64,000 nt of DNA from Syngnathus acus. Lineage: Eukaryota; Chordata; Actinopteri; Syngnathiformes; Syngnathidae. Below are positions 12,557 through 26,819 of the stretch, piece by piece. Location: assembly GCF_901709675.1 (NCBI RefSeq), contig NC_051098.1, positions 15,619,464 to 15,683,463 of the forward strand, given 5' to 3'. The notes beneath the pieces are model-generated. The model was not told the origin of the DNA and did no database searches. It saw only the letters and a list, made by a program, of their open reading frames with translations. The position numbers and the translations under genes were made by a program. Position 1 is the stretch's first letter. Every line of letters begins with the position of its first letter.

Positions 12557-14218
12557 TCACTGTGTGCGTGCGTCCCCATCAAGTTGTCTCCTTTTATGCA
12601 GTAAAAGAGCCTCGCCGGCTAACCCGCCTTCAACTCCGCCCATGGGAAGCACATAATGTGTCCCGTTGTTGCGTGTCTGCGGGGCCATTTCCATGAGCTG
12701 CTTGTTGCTACGTGCAATGCTGTCCAAACTCCACAGCTGGTAGCGCAGACTTTTCCCCTGCTTGGCTAAGACGTAGACCTCTCTAATATGTGAGCTGTCC
12801 AAAGACGAGGAGAAGCCAGAGTGTCCACGCAGGTGAATCCACGGCAGAGTCGAGTCAGGCTGGGTTGGCTCTGTGCTCACGTAACCCTGGTCCATACCCA
12901 GGAGAACACCTGCGACGATAGGGCAGGTCAACTATATGGCGATTTAATAATTTGGCGTTCGTGTCTTACCTGAAGCCACGGCCCAGTGCGCCCTGTGGCC
13001 TTCACGCTCGCAAGGCTCATGGTTGAAGTCGTCATCGTATCTGGACGTCCAGTGTCAAGGTCTTATTGATCAGCTAGCTAGAGTGAGGATCCAGAGACAC
13101 TTGAGAAACTCTCATAAGAACTAATCAAAAAGTAAGTCGAGATCCGGGTCACCCTACGACCTTAATTAGCTCTATAGAGGGAGGGGGGGACGGATACGGG
13201 AAGAGAACAGGCTGTCTGCTCCACAAGTGTGCGACAATCCTGGTGGCGTTGTCGCGTACCAAACCACCCGACAGCGCCTCAGCCTTGCAGCCGCACACCT
13301 CCTCAGCCAGCAACGCCATGTTCCGAACTGACACAGAAAGGAGATGCAAAAAGTATTTACCGTACGATCATATTTCAGAATGACGTTTTGAGTGGCATGA
13401 CTGTCATGTGTAATAGTGTTTCAGGAGTGTGCTTGACAGCATGTATGTGTGAGAGTCACACCAGTGATATGGCGCCCTGCCAAACACACCTTCACTCCCT
13501 TCCTTTTTGTTACCTGAGAACATTTCCCCGTGTGCTGTGAAGCCTCGCTTGAGCGCAGTCCCAAACAAGGTGTGCATGTCAACAGGCGGCCCCAGCAGGT
13601 GAGCAGCCATCCACAAGGCCACCAGGCCGCACCTGTAAGTCAAACAGAAAAAAACACAATTGGCATTGCCGTCACACCCTGGTAAACACAGTACAGTATG
13701 CTCAATAATGACATCAATGTGAAAGTATTTTCAAATAGCATTCCATAAAAGCCCTATCAGTCAAAAGAAAAGCATGACAGGACTTGATAAGCATTCCGCA
13801 CTTACTGTGGGCCATCTTGGATAAGCGAAGGCACGTACTTGTTTACCAGAGTCCAGTGGAGATTTCTGCTGAAACTGGAACGTACGACAAAATGAACTCA
13901 ACTTTCGATTCAGTGACTTTAAGCAAGAAAATACATTTATAGTTTTGTTTTCTTGCAAAATGATAATTTTCTGGTTGTGTATGCTTCTGATGCCTTGAGC
14001 AGATGTCATAAGAATAGAACAACTTTTATTATTGTTGTCGGTCACCTGCTCGCCCTCTGACTGATGAGTAGGAGAGGCTCCGTGTAGTCTCCTTCCACCG
14101 GGCTTCTGCTGACTGCTATCGTCTGATAAAACTTCTTTTTGCTTCTTGAATCATGGAGTGCTGCAGGAGGGGGTGGCGGAGGAGGTGGAGGAAAAGAGGG
14201 CAGGGGACACTCCGACAT
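12557..14218 (-). CDS. actmap: Actin maturation protease (C19orf54 family)
   Basis: ACTMAP is a cysteine protease that removes the acetylated N-terminal residue of actin. Minus-strand coding exons are 14218-14046, 13865 (or 13868)-13806, 13632-13514, 13327-13198, 13040-12970 and 12909-12557, giving about 301 aa (family about 350). The N-terminus is proline-rich (PSFPPPPPPPPP), fitting the profilin-binding segment described for the family. The catalytic Cys is in IQDGPQCGLVALW, split across an exon junction, and a conserved His lies in HRAHWAV (about residue 179), after FNHEP. The frame is continuous through every junction. The acceptor of exon 2 is ambiguous by one codon (CAGCAG). The gene is convergent with ITPKC and divergent from SNRPA, as in the human order. 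Confidence 0.88.
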
Positions 14219-15297
14219 TTTCCCAGAAGACCTGTCGAGGATGATTATATTGTGACAGAAGTAAAAAAAACACTTCTTATAAGTGAGACAAAACACAAGT
14301 GATCAAAGCAACAAAGACAATATGATGCAAAAGCAAAACAAAACATAAAATATACTTATAATAATATGTTCCTAACTGTAGGTCCACCACAATATTGCAT
14401 TTTTATGTGCTGCACTGTAGTATACAAAAATATCATACCCAACTTGCTGCAACAAATACCACAGCTAAGCAGGTTTTTACGACGTGCTAACTGCTAACTA
14501 GCCGTATTAATAATATGTTAACGAACAAGACCTACAAACATAATTCGCATTGTTCTGTTGCACGTATTGATTATTAATTTTGATTAAACTCACTTTCGGA
14601 GTAGCCTAGCTGGCTAGAGAAGCCCGGCCGGTGTTTACTACCATATTTGGCAACTTACAACATTCTTCTTCGTGTATTCAGTGGGTTGGATTGTCAAAAA
14701 TGCACTTTGTCACCCCCTGTAGGAAATCAGTATATTAGTATTAAGCGATTTTATTATTTCCAGAACACTGGCGTTTCTACGAACGCATTTTAAACAATAT
14801 GAAGCAACTACTATATCAAGTTGATGTTCGCTATTCAAAACTGCCAGGCGAGTGTTTGTTTAAAAAACTGTAGAGTGTAAACCAGAAATTGTGTCTGATG
14901 GTGGCAGTAATGCGCCTTAAAGCTGTTTGCCAAAACAGCAACCGAAGAAGAACTGTTCGGGTTTTTGTTTTTTTTTTATCGCGAGAATTAAGCATTAGCT
15001 TCATCCGCGTTTCGTTCAACGATCGAGGTACGTATTGTTTCACTATATTTTCATGTATGAATCAATTATTTCATTGCAGGCCTAATTGATCCGGTTTTGT
15101 GTTTTATATCTATAATGTAGTTTGGACGTTTCTGAGCAACAGACTAGGTCTTTGACTCAACAATGCAGCTTTAGCATTTTGGCTAAGCCCCACGTCGTTC
15201 GAATGAATGGCGGCTGAAAATTCAAACTGTTCATCTCTTAAAAGCAGTGTTATGTCCTTTTTCGGAAAGTTAATTCCACTTCTTTTGGAACTTCCAG
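14219..15297. promoter_or_regulatory. Probable bidirectional promoter of ACTMAP and SNRPA
   Basis: The two coding starts are 1,079 bp apart and point away from each other. On the minus side a plausible acceptor (CTCGACAG) lies just upstream of the ACTMAP ATG, implying a 5' untranslated exon near 14.6 kb. On the plus side, the donor GATCGAG/GTACGT at about 15027 and the acceptor CTTCCAG immediately before the SNRPA ATG imply a non-coding SNRPA exon. No TATA box is evident, as expected for housekeeping genes. Confidence 0.55.
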
Positions 15298-16602
<1,305 letters not shown>

Positions 16603-16760
16603 CGTTGTCGACTCCTCGCACAGGTGTGTTTGCAGCAGTTAAATGGGATGTATTTTTTTCGTGTTCATTTTATGATTGCAAGCATTGCACCCAGTGTCTG
16701 GGCTGTCAGACATCACACCTGGAGCTTGTATTGTTTTTATTGGTTTTTATTTTTTTTTAC

Positions 16761-16766
16761 AATAAA
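16761..16766 (+). terminator. Poly(A) signal AATAAA of SNRPA
   Basis: AATAAA lies about 160 bp after the SNRPA stop codon, in a T-rich then A-rich context, giving a short 3' untranslated region. Confidence 0.7.
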
Positions 16767-17603
16767 AAAAAAAATCTCAGTAAATGTACCACCTCATGAC
16801 TGATCATTGAGTATTTAGCCCAGCAGATGGCGCTGTTGCTGCAGTTATTGCGTTAAGTGTGACCGAAGGCAACCTCCCATTGAAGGTAGGCAAGTAATAC
16901 TCATAAGTTCATGAATGAGTCACATTCATTGCAAGGAATAGTGATGTCACCACACATTCTTCACAATATGGTGAATATTTACCAAAATCCGGTTGATAAA
17001 AACAGCTTTCTTGGCACGACATTTCACCTCCAATAAATTAGGTAAAGAAACCTGGGGTCGATCAGAGGGCCATGGGCACTTTTAGGTGAATATGTAATTG
17101 ACTCAATCTCTTAATGATGTTTAACAGCCACTTGTGCTCACAATGGTGGGCCCAATTAGTAAATGCCCAATTCTTGTTTGCCCACCGTATCCTCTCTGGT
17201 CTTGGCTTATTGTGTTCTGTAATTATGTGCTGAGTGGATTCAATGTGAGTTTGGCTTAATTTGGACTCGCTAAGTGTCTAGTGTAAGTACACAGTCACAG
17301 GGAGCCCCCCCCCCCCCTGTTGTGGACTTAAACTGTGCCCTGAGTTATTGTCTTTAGGTCACCTCGACTGTGTTTGCACAAATGCGCATTCTTCCGTCAC
17401 TTTCCCAAGCCTTTCCACACTCCCTTATTTTGCCTTGAGAAAGCGTTGACCTTCGCCACCAGGGCGCCACATGTGTGTGTCTGTGTGTGTTTCATGCTCC
17501 TGGCAAAATGCCTAGCGCCTTCCTACTCACCAGCACAGTGTTCTTACAGTTGCAGGAGCTGAAAAGACGACTTATCTGTCGGCTCGCATGTGTGGGAGGG
17601 TGT

Positions 17604-17711
17604 TGACGTCACTCGGCAGTCGAATAAAAAGAGAGCGCGAGAGATCTCCCCGAAGACCGACCCGCGACATTTTCCAGACTGTATCTTTGTCGATCTGCTT
17701 CCTTTCCGATA
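17604..17711 (+). promoter_or_regulatory. Candidate CRE + TATA-like core promoter
   Basis: A perfect palindromic CRE TGACGTCA (17604-17611) is followed 12 bp later by AATAAAAA (17623-17630), in TATA position, then GC-rich sequence and a weak possible donor TAG/GTTTGT at about 17711. This is the layout of a cAMP-responsive promoter, but no downstream gene was identified with confidence. Confidence 0.35.
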
Positions 17712-17876
17712 GGTTTGTCTGTTCTATTTGGAGACTCTTGCTTGCGTATGGCACCGTTTTGTGATGTCGATGTCACACTCGCATGGAATGTGTGTTGATT
17801 CATTCAATCAAGAGATTGGGAAGCTTGAAGTAACTCACCATGCGATAGTATCACCATACCGGATAGTTTCTTCATA

Positions 17877-18771
17877 CTGTATAGCAATTCCAATCCTAAT
17901 AGTCATAAATCAGGGGTTCTCAACCTGTGGATGGGGACCCAAGAGTGGACCGATTCATTTTGGGTGGGTCGGGTAAAAATTCACTAGTTTTAAGTAATTT
18001 TGCTCTTGTCATTTACATTATCTTTCAGAAAATAATAGTTTGTGTCAGGTCTACAGGTCCATAACATCAACAGTCTTAACATGGCCACTTCGTAGCTTGC
18101 TTTAGTAATATTTATTTTTGACTCACAGTCCCGTGTGAAGAATCGCTGTTGTGTTGCCAGTTCAGCTTGGAGCTGCTTCACTTTATCAGCGCGGTCACTC
18201 CGTTAGCTGGTCGTTTGTGTTCGCATGTTTAGTCTGATAGTGAGATAGTGTCTCTTTAAGACTTAAAGAGACACTATCAGATTCACTAGTTTTAAGTTTT
18301 AATAATAACAGACAACTTTGCATTACTTATAACTCCCGTTTAAAATGTTCATGAGGCAAAAGTAATTTTAAACTCATGTAAATTTAAGGTATTTCATACA
18401 GTTTGTTCAATGTTATCTGACTCTTCAGATATGAATGAAAGGCAGAATTTGTGTTTTTAGAGTGGTTCACATCTGCCTGAGTGACTCATATTTGGTTATT
18501 TTGTCATTTGAAAAATAAAGACAATTGTGACAATGAAATTTGTTTTATAACAGTGTGTATTTGCATGACATTTTTGTAGTTAAAAAATGTCCGAAAAAAC
18601 GATTGGCCCCCGGGCCCCTTCACTTAATCAAATCTGGCCCTCCTTGCAAAAGGTTTGGACACCCCTGCTGTATAGCAATTCCAATCCTAATACAGTCACA
18701 AATTAGGGGTTCTCAACCTGTGGATCGGGACCCAAAAGTGGACCGATTTATTTTGGGTAGGTCGGGTAAAA
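17877..18771. mobile_element. hAT-like element remnants flanked by a ~100-bp direct repeat
   Basis: Segments 17877-17978 and 18668-18771 are near-identical direct repeats. Both contain GGGGTTCTCAACCTGTGGAT, typical of hAT terminal sequence. Between them, the minus strand at about 18667 reads CAGGGGTGTCCAAACCTTTT, typical of another hAT end and facing the opposite way. No transposase frame is present. I read this as nested or rearranged non-autonomous hAT debris; exact boundaries are uncertain. Confidence 0.6.
18244..18278. repeat. Perfect 17-bp inverted repeat with a 1-nt loop
   Basis: GATAGTGTCTCTTTAAG at 18244-18260 is separated by one A from its exact reverse complement at 18262-18278. 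It lies inside the hAT-like debris. Confidence 0.95.
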
Positions 18772-20094
18772 CAAATTTGACTTTTGAGAGTTTGAGGTTG
18801 AGACCTGCATTCATTTGTAAGGGGGATAGAGGAGATGTATACCTTGAGCATTTAATTTTCCCCCCAAGCTCTTGTTTAGTCATTTTTATTAACTTCCACA
18901 GGTGAGCTATAGAGAGCTATGGAGCACAGACTTGGTCCTATCATGTCGTTTCCTCTCTCGCCTTGGTTAAGAATTCATCTCGGACACCAAGGTCACGGCC
19001 CCTGCCATGCAAATGGAGGCCCCCCCGTTTCCTCAAGGGTCCCCTCTGTTCTGCAGTTGGTGGGGGGGCTCAACGGCGAGCGCCGGGGGCCGCGGAAACG
19101 CCAGCGGTTGTCAGGGAAGTTCTTGAGCAAGAAGACCACCATCGGCGATAAAGAAAGTACATTGTGTGGACACGTGTGGAAAACATGCCATGTGCATGAG
19201 CGCAATACCCTGAAAATATTTTTCCTGCTGCCATCTCAAGAAAAAAAGGGATTGATTCTTCTGCTTGTCACTATATGTCACACACATAGATAGATGAACA
19301 TTGTCATTTTTTTGGGGGACATTTCATTTTTAAGATAAATGTGCGATTAAATTCAGTCAAGATCATCATGGTTTCGCTAGATATTATTTTTTTTTTAAAG
19401 AGTTGCCTCTGAAGATAAAAAGTAGTGATCGAGGAATGGATGAGAGAACGATGGGCACAGCCGTATCAATATCCGTAATAGTCCCACGGTGTCACCACCT
19501 CTGCCCCGAGCTTCTCCAATGCTCATTACAAGCATGAAAATGGCAAGCATGAAGCAGCAGCCATTGGAAAGAGCGAGACAAAGCCAGTTAGTAACATACT
19601 TCATGGATGATGATGAGACTTCATCTAACAATAGCAGCTTGTAACCATGGTAACTAGCATGTCATTATGAACAAGTTAAAATACGGAGCCCAAAGTGATG
19701 CAGCTCACCTTGAAATGCGATAGAAAATTGATACAGTTGAATATTGTAATTGATTTGGCTTGAGACACTAAAATGCAATGATCGAACTGTTTTATCATTC
19801 AAATGAAATTAGAAAGGGGGTGGGGGAGAGACAACACATGGGGCCCCTGAGGTCCAGCCGGTGTAATCCTGCTGCTAATTGGCCCACAGCAGAGCTTTTG
19901 ACAAATAAGAGCATTGCGTAAAAGAAAAAAAGATTTTACGCGTGGATAATGTGGAGCGGTGCGCCTAAGTGACGCGTCATGAAGCAAAGTTTGAGAGCAA
20001 AAAGAGAAAGTGGGGCTTTTGTCAGCGGTGGAAATCTTCCGGACCGGCGCTGAAAGACGGATAGTCGCTGCTTCAGGACACACCCTCCGAGCGT

Positions 20095-20097
<3 letters not shown>

Positions 20098-20130
<33 letters not shown>

Positions 20131-20131
20131 C
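20098..20131. repeat. CT dinucleotide microsatellite
   Basis: Nearly pure CT repeats (TCTCTC) with one or two interruptions lie upstream of the Jagged gene. Confidence 0.85.
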
Positions 20132-20641
20132 CTCATTGTTTGCCACATTGACTCGCCGCTAGGCTTCCTATGCGCTTGACAAATGACCAGCCGGCGCTTT
20201 TTTGCATGAGCGCACAAAGGGCAAAAAAACCCAACAACTTTACACCAATAAGAAAAAAAAAATGGGCTAGAATCGGAAGATGTTCGATTGCTTCGGGGCT
20301 TGATTGATTTGCCTTGAAGAGAGACGGAGAGTGACCTAATTGGGATGAGAGTTCAAGTCCAGCGCGAGCCACCAGATTGGACCTTTAAAGCCGCTTAAAA
20401 GAGGAAGAAGAACCATCGCCACGCTCCGGTGTTTCTTTTTTTTTTTTTTTTTTTTTTTAGGGTGGTGGTGGTGCGTTTGCGGACGCTCACCGGCTTTCCA
20501 GAGGGACGCAGGTGTATGCACGGCGGGTGCAAATCAAAGCAGGGATGAAGTAAGTGGCCACGAGAAGGGGGTGTGAAAGATTCGGTTCGGAATCGGAGGA
20601 AGAGTGGAGGGGAGGTGGGCATCGCCGCCTCCGACACCGGC

Positions 20642-23600
20642 ATGGAAGGCACAAGTCGGCCGGAGCTCAGAAGAGTCACCGGGAAGCCCGCCGCGCACGC
20701 GGAGAGCCTCCACCTGGCGCGGGTTGTGATCTTCCTCGTCGCGCTCGTCATGCAACCACAGGTAAGCCGCCGATTAGGTGCTATTTCCAGCAACACTTCA
20801 AGCACACCGCCCGTCTTTGAACACACTTTGCCCCCCCACAGTTTCACATTTGCACGTTATTGGCGCTTTTTGTCATGCGTATTGTGCTGGCGGTTCTCCT
20901 GCCCACCTGTTGTTCTGACTCAGGGAACCGAACTAATCCTGGTTTTACTACATGCATGGATGAAAACACCATGGGAATTGCTTTCTAGCGTTATACTGCA
21001 CTATTTAAATCATCATTTTTTTTACGGCTCTCAAAGAATGGACTTGGACTATGTATGTGGATTATCATTGCGCAATGTTTAGTATAAGCAGCCATTTGAA
21101 ATTCCAGAACATCAAGTGAGAAAAAAAACCGGTTACCTTATAAGTAGGCTTATAGAAGTTTGCAGTTACCTAACCAAGGCATCATTAATATTTCACCGCA
21201 GTCGTTTTACCAGATCAACAAAAGCGAGCCTTAAATGACAATGTCAAAATAATGAAGTGGCCGATGAGCTCATAGCCCTGCGGCTGCTTGACGCATCTTC
21301 TATTGTTAATACTAACACTCCTCCTTTGGTGTGTGTTACTCAAATGCATGTGTTGCTTTCTAGAGAGATTTATGAAAGAAAAAAAAAAAAGGTGCTGTTT
21401 GGAACAATGAGTGCTGAGTTTATACTGTGCAGCTGTCAAGGACCTCCTGATGCCTAGTTGTGATGTGAGGAAGCTGCTCCATGTATGCATGTGGATGTGT
21501 GTGTGAAGCCTCAAGGCCACTGCCAAGAACACTCTGGAGTGTGTCAATGCCGAATATTCCGGCATTTCTCTATGCTTCATCGCTGAGCAACAACGCGCTC
21601 CAATCGCTGCATTCTCTCAGTTGATGGGCGGACTGAGGGCCTTTTTATTTCTAATTATATGACCCTAATGCACCTGACAATATAGCAACAGAAGGTACGG
21701 TACATTTTAGACCACCTAAAAATAGGTCTAAGTTGTGGCGCAAGTCACAATTTTTTGGTGGATTTAATTGGAGCGCAGGCAGAGAGATTCTGTGCTTCGC
21801 TGATATGTGATGGTCTCATTGTATTTCATTCAGAAATATTACAACTACCGTAATTTTCCATGTATAATACGCACCCTAAAAATGGCATGTCGATGCTGGA
21901 AAAAAGCCTGTACCCATGTATAATACGCACCCAAATTTTGACTCCTACTTAAGTCCGTAAACGTAAAATTATTTCAGAAAAAAGATCATCTTTGGGAACA
22001 ACCAGATGTTATTCTGCCGGTCAGTATCACTGCGCATGCGCTAGCAAACTCGATAGCAAAGAAATATGTGAGACTCTCAACGGGATCACCAATATTTGAG
22101 TGATGTTCCAGTTATTTATTATCTTTCTGTGTGTTCACAATTGTCATGGTGATCTTTCTGGTGATTTCTTAACTCGGCTGGATGTATCTTTTTTGTTGCC
22201 GTTGATTTCTCCGACTGCCCAGAAAGGCACCACCGCGATCAGTTAGGTTAAAATGAAAAGAGAGGAAAGTGACGTGCGGATGCGCGATTGACAACAAACA
22301 AGAAGAAAGGTGATTTCAAGTTTTATTTCGAGGGAGATTTTCTTCTTCAAAAAAAAAAAAAATTTGTACCCATGTATAATGCGCACCCCAGATTTTAGGA
22401 CAATAAATTAGTTAAATTTTGCGCATTATACATGGAAAAAGACGGTACATGCATTGAACTCTGAAGAACTAATTCATGGAATGCATTATATCTATCGACC
22501 AGGCCCAAAGTGTTGCTTTATTATAATTGCGGACCTTTATGACTGAAGCGGTTCACAATGCTAACTTTCATGCAGCTGGCGTAAGAACAAAGTTCCACTT
22601 GAATGGCCTCCCAGTCGGGATAGGCCGATCTGCCACTTGGGAGACCAACACGCGAGTGTGGGTGGTTACAAGGAGTGGAGTCCCCTTTGACCTCCGAGTC
22701 CTATTCTTCAACATCTGGAAGAGATCCGAACTGGTTTGACTGGGTCAAACAGATGCTGTGCTATGACTGGTGGCTTTTGAATTTGTGTATTTATTTGCAT
22801 GTTTTGGTTTTGAATGCTGTACTTTGGATAGCAATGTGACGGTTGCTCTTAGCCTCCAGTTCTTCGCAACCCCGAACGGAACACGCAGGATAGAAAACGA
22901 ACAAGTGGATTGGCGCTCCTGCAGAGACGACACGGCCCGGCATGTCTCTCTGCTCCGATTGAGCGCTGACATGCCGGAATGCCGCTAATGACTCGGACAC
23001 GGACGGGAGGGTTGGAAGAAAAGGAGGATGCAGAGTGATGAGCGCCACTGTATCGCCGCAAGCCTTTTGATGGAGATGAAATGGGGCAGGAGTGAGGTGA
23101 TGTGGCTCTGCTCAGCTTCATAATTGGACTTTAAAAGGAAAACCGCAAACGCGTTTGGTCTGGCCGCCTTACAATTCTAAAGACAAAATGAAAGAGTTTG
23201 AGGACATTGTCGGCAACGCCATTGTCACTCCCCTCCCAGTAGACAGCACACACACGAACGACCCTGCTGCTCTGAAATTCTCAGGGGGTCTTATTAAGTC
23301 TCGCCTGTGTGTGTGTCTGTGTGTGTCCGTGTGTGTCCTCCACCCATCTCAAGCTGGCAGAAAAGAAGAATGGTGAGGTGACAGTGGTGAAAGCTGAAGA
23401 AAGAGAAATGTCAGAAGCCCGTTCCCATGTTGAGAAATAAGGAGGCAGCCTCCCTTAACAGAAGAGTAAAAACTCTGAAGGGTGCGGAGAAGAAAAGGAA
23501 ATATCATCGCAGGATTATGTTGAACGGCAGCCATTGCTGATGTTGTCGTTAATTCAACTTATGTTATTCCCTGGCTTTATGCTGATAGAATTTTTTTTTT

Positions 23601-26600
23601 TAGTTTGGTCATGTGACGTTCGTAGTCCCTTAGGCACTGCGGTGTCATTTTCAGTTGACAGCAAGTGATAAAATGGCCGCCACCTGAGATGGATAAAAAA
23701 AATAAATAAAGGGCGTATTTTAGTACTTAATATTCCACAAACACATTATTAATCAGAATACAGTTTTTTAACTTACTGTAAATACAATTTTTGACAATCA
23801 CAACAGTGATGCTAGTCTTGTTAGCCAATCTGAAGCATTTCACATTGCGTTTTAGCATTAAGCTAGCATACTGATTCAGATACTTTCAGGATGATTTTAC
23901 TTGAAATAAAATATTGGTTTGATCGTCAACAATACATTGGTAGACATACGATTGTATTTTATTTGATATCAACTCAATTCCCGTTTACTGCAAATATCCA
24001 CTTTTATGAAATTGGTGTCACTTTCAGAACAGAATCTTTTCAATTGTAGCTAGCAGTCACTCATTTAAAATGATGGCTCTCTAGAAACACATTATTAATT
24101 CATTTTCTTGTCATATGCTGACAGTTCGAAGACCAGGCCTCTTTGTAATTATTGTTATACATCGGAACCTTCAAAGCAGAATGACACCAAAGTGGTTGGG
24201 CCTCATTAAGATGTCGAATAAAGGCGCTTTCTGTCTGTGTTGTTGTCAGGCGGTGCGCACAGTCGGGATGTTCGAGCTCCAGATCCGCCACTACCAGAAC
24301 CCCAACGGACTCCTTCTGAACGGAAACTGCTGCGACATCCCGGTCGGCGGCGAACAACGCTGCTCATCCCGAGACCAGTGCGACACTTTTTTCCAAGCAT
24401 GCCTCAAGGAGTACCAAGCCCGAGTGGCCCCGACCGGAGCCTGCACCTTCGGCTCGGGCAGCACGGGGATCCTTGGAGGAAATTCCCAATCGCTCCACCG
24501 CCGTGGAGGAGATGATGGGACTAATGGACTCATTGTCATTCCCTTCAAATACGCCTGGCCAGTAAGTACAAGGGGCAGAGCTTGGTTATCTATGGGGGGT
24601 TACCACGGTAACGGGCCGAAGCTTCAAGCACAACAATACACTCAAACAAGGCTGGCTGGAATAACAATGACCCTCAGAGACAGAGTTCAGATTCCTTTTC
24701 TTTCCCTCCCTGCCAAGCGGGGCCGGGCGACAAAGGCTTTATCACTCGATCTGCTCGGGGGAAATTCCCTTTTAAACCGAGCCACCACGCTGCTCAGGTC
24801 CATCGCGCTTAATTGACTCACAATGGGAATCGTTTTGTACTCGAAACATCCCGCCTTGTAAAACATCAGTCCGTGTTGGAAATATTTACAATGTCGATTA
24901 ATCAATGAATGAATCGATTTGGGGATGGACTGCACGCACAAGTTCTCACTGAGTTAAAAGTTGAGGTACCACTCGGTGTAGAATCGACCCGTCCAACTGC
25001 TGACTTTTAGGTTTCGTGTTCATCTAAGCAGAGTAATGAATCTTCCATTAGCAGCTCAGTAGTTGGAACCAGGAAATGTATTGATTCTAGCTTTTAATCA
25101 AAACACACCCAGGCAGGCCCAAAAAAAGAGTCCCCAATATTGCACTCGATCCATCTTTGCATTCACTCAGCGTCGTAACTTTTTCTCCTTTGAATCACAT
25201 CCGTCCGATTAGCCGATTGATTATCCTCGTTAGCGTGCGTTGATTGCATTGTGCATCACGCCTGTGAGATCGGTTAGATGTGACACAACGTGGAAGTGGC
25301 CGGGTGGGTTTGTCGGGCCGGGAATGTGACCCCCCCCCTCCGCCGGGGTGTGTAAGCTCATTGTGAGGAAAGGTGAGCTCCCTCATTCCTCTTCATGAGA
25401 AACGTAATTGTCGCTTTGTATTTGGATCTTATTAGCGCTTTGTAGTTTTGATTTCCTCTTGGTAGCGACATCCTTTTTGCAATTTGCACATCTCCTGTTT
25501 ATGCTTTGTAATTAGCGACTTATTAGGTAATCACTTTGTTTTTAAAACTACTCCCAGCATTGCTGTTGCAGTCCAATTTGTGAGATAATTTGCCGCCATG
25601 ATACTGAGTACTTGTGCTAATATTTGTCAATGACCAATAATGTGACCTAGCAAGATGGAAGCCCCGCGTGGGCTTGTCATGGTGCGTCGTCGCTGTGATC
25701 ATGTGAAGCCAACCAAGACAAACCAGAAGAGAGGCGCTTTCTTTCCCTCTGCCGAGTCTCTCTTTCACTCTTTTGTGCTCTAATTGACTCTCCCACGCTG
25801 CCTCGCCGCATACCTGCGTGTACGCTGATACCCTGGCGTGCACACACACTCCTGTTTGCCCCCCCCACGGACGCGCCCTACCTGAGAGCTCATGAAACGA
25901 TTGTTCACATCAGTCGAGAGGAGACTGAGAAAGTTAATTCCCTCGAGGAGTTGTGTGCTGAAGAGATAACTGAACTAACTGTCACCCAATCATCTCAAGG
26001 GAAAACTTTCTAAATGATTTAATTAGTGTGCAAATTGGATTTTGTCGCCAATGAAAGAAGACAAAGGAGGTCGCGGTGAAATCAACCGCTACCTCTGTCG
26101 GTGTCACAGAAGTAATATCTTACACAGGTGTAATTACAGACCATGTTTTCCTTTCACCGCCAACTGATCGACTTCTCGCGAAATCTTCCCGGCTGTTCGT
26201 ATGGCTTCAACCCCGTCGTGATGTTGAGCTACTTTATTATTGTTGTCCCTTCGGATTTAGACGGAGTTGGAATCGGTCTGTTTGCTCGCTTGCGGGGCGG
26301 ATGGTTGACCGCCAGTATTTCGGATCTCATGTCGGCTCTAATTTAGAATTGGTGCACTGTAAAATAAATAGATAAGTGAATAAATAGATAAATGAATAAA
26401 TAGATAAATAAATATATTGGTATAAATAAATATATTTGTATAAATAAATATATTTGTATACATAAATATGTATAAATACATGATTAAATGTATTTTATAA
26501 ATGACTACCGTAATTTTCGGACTATAAGTCGCGGTTTTTTTTCATAGTTTGGGTGGGGGGGCGACTTATACTCAGGAGCGACTTATATACATATATATGT

Positions 26601-26819
26601 TTTTTTTTCACTTTTTTGGGCATTTTATGGCTGGTGCGACTTATACTCCGGTGCGACTTATAGTCCGAAAATTACGGTACATTTGATAAATACATATTTT
26701 TAAATAAATAAATACATATATTTGTATAAATAAATATATTTGTATAAATAAATAAATATATATATAAATACATTATTAAATATATTTTATAAATGACTAC
26801 ATTTGATAAATGCATATTT

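Larger units (their letters stand above)
16780..20560. other. SNRPA-Jagged intergenic region
   Basis: This 3.8-kb region has no confidently assigned gene. It holds a CRE/TATA-like promoter candidate, hAT-like fragments with a direct repeat, a perfect 17-bp hairpin, a GC-rich exon-like stretch at about 18902-19160, a CT microsatellite and a 20-nt T run just upstream of the Jagged start. The last few hundred bases probably contain the Jagged promoter and 5' untranslated region. Confidence 0.55.

Noticed and set aside
18902-19160. MIA (melanoma inhibitory activity) exon, expected from human synteny
   Set aside because: The translation has none of the cysteine or SH3-fold pattern of MIA.
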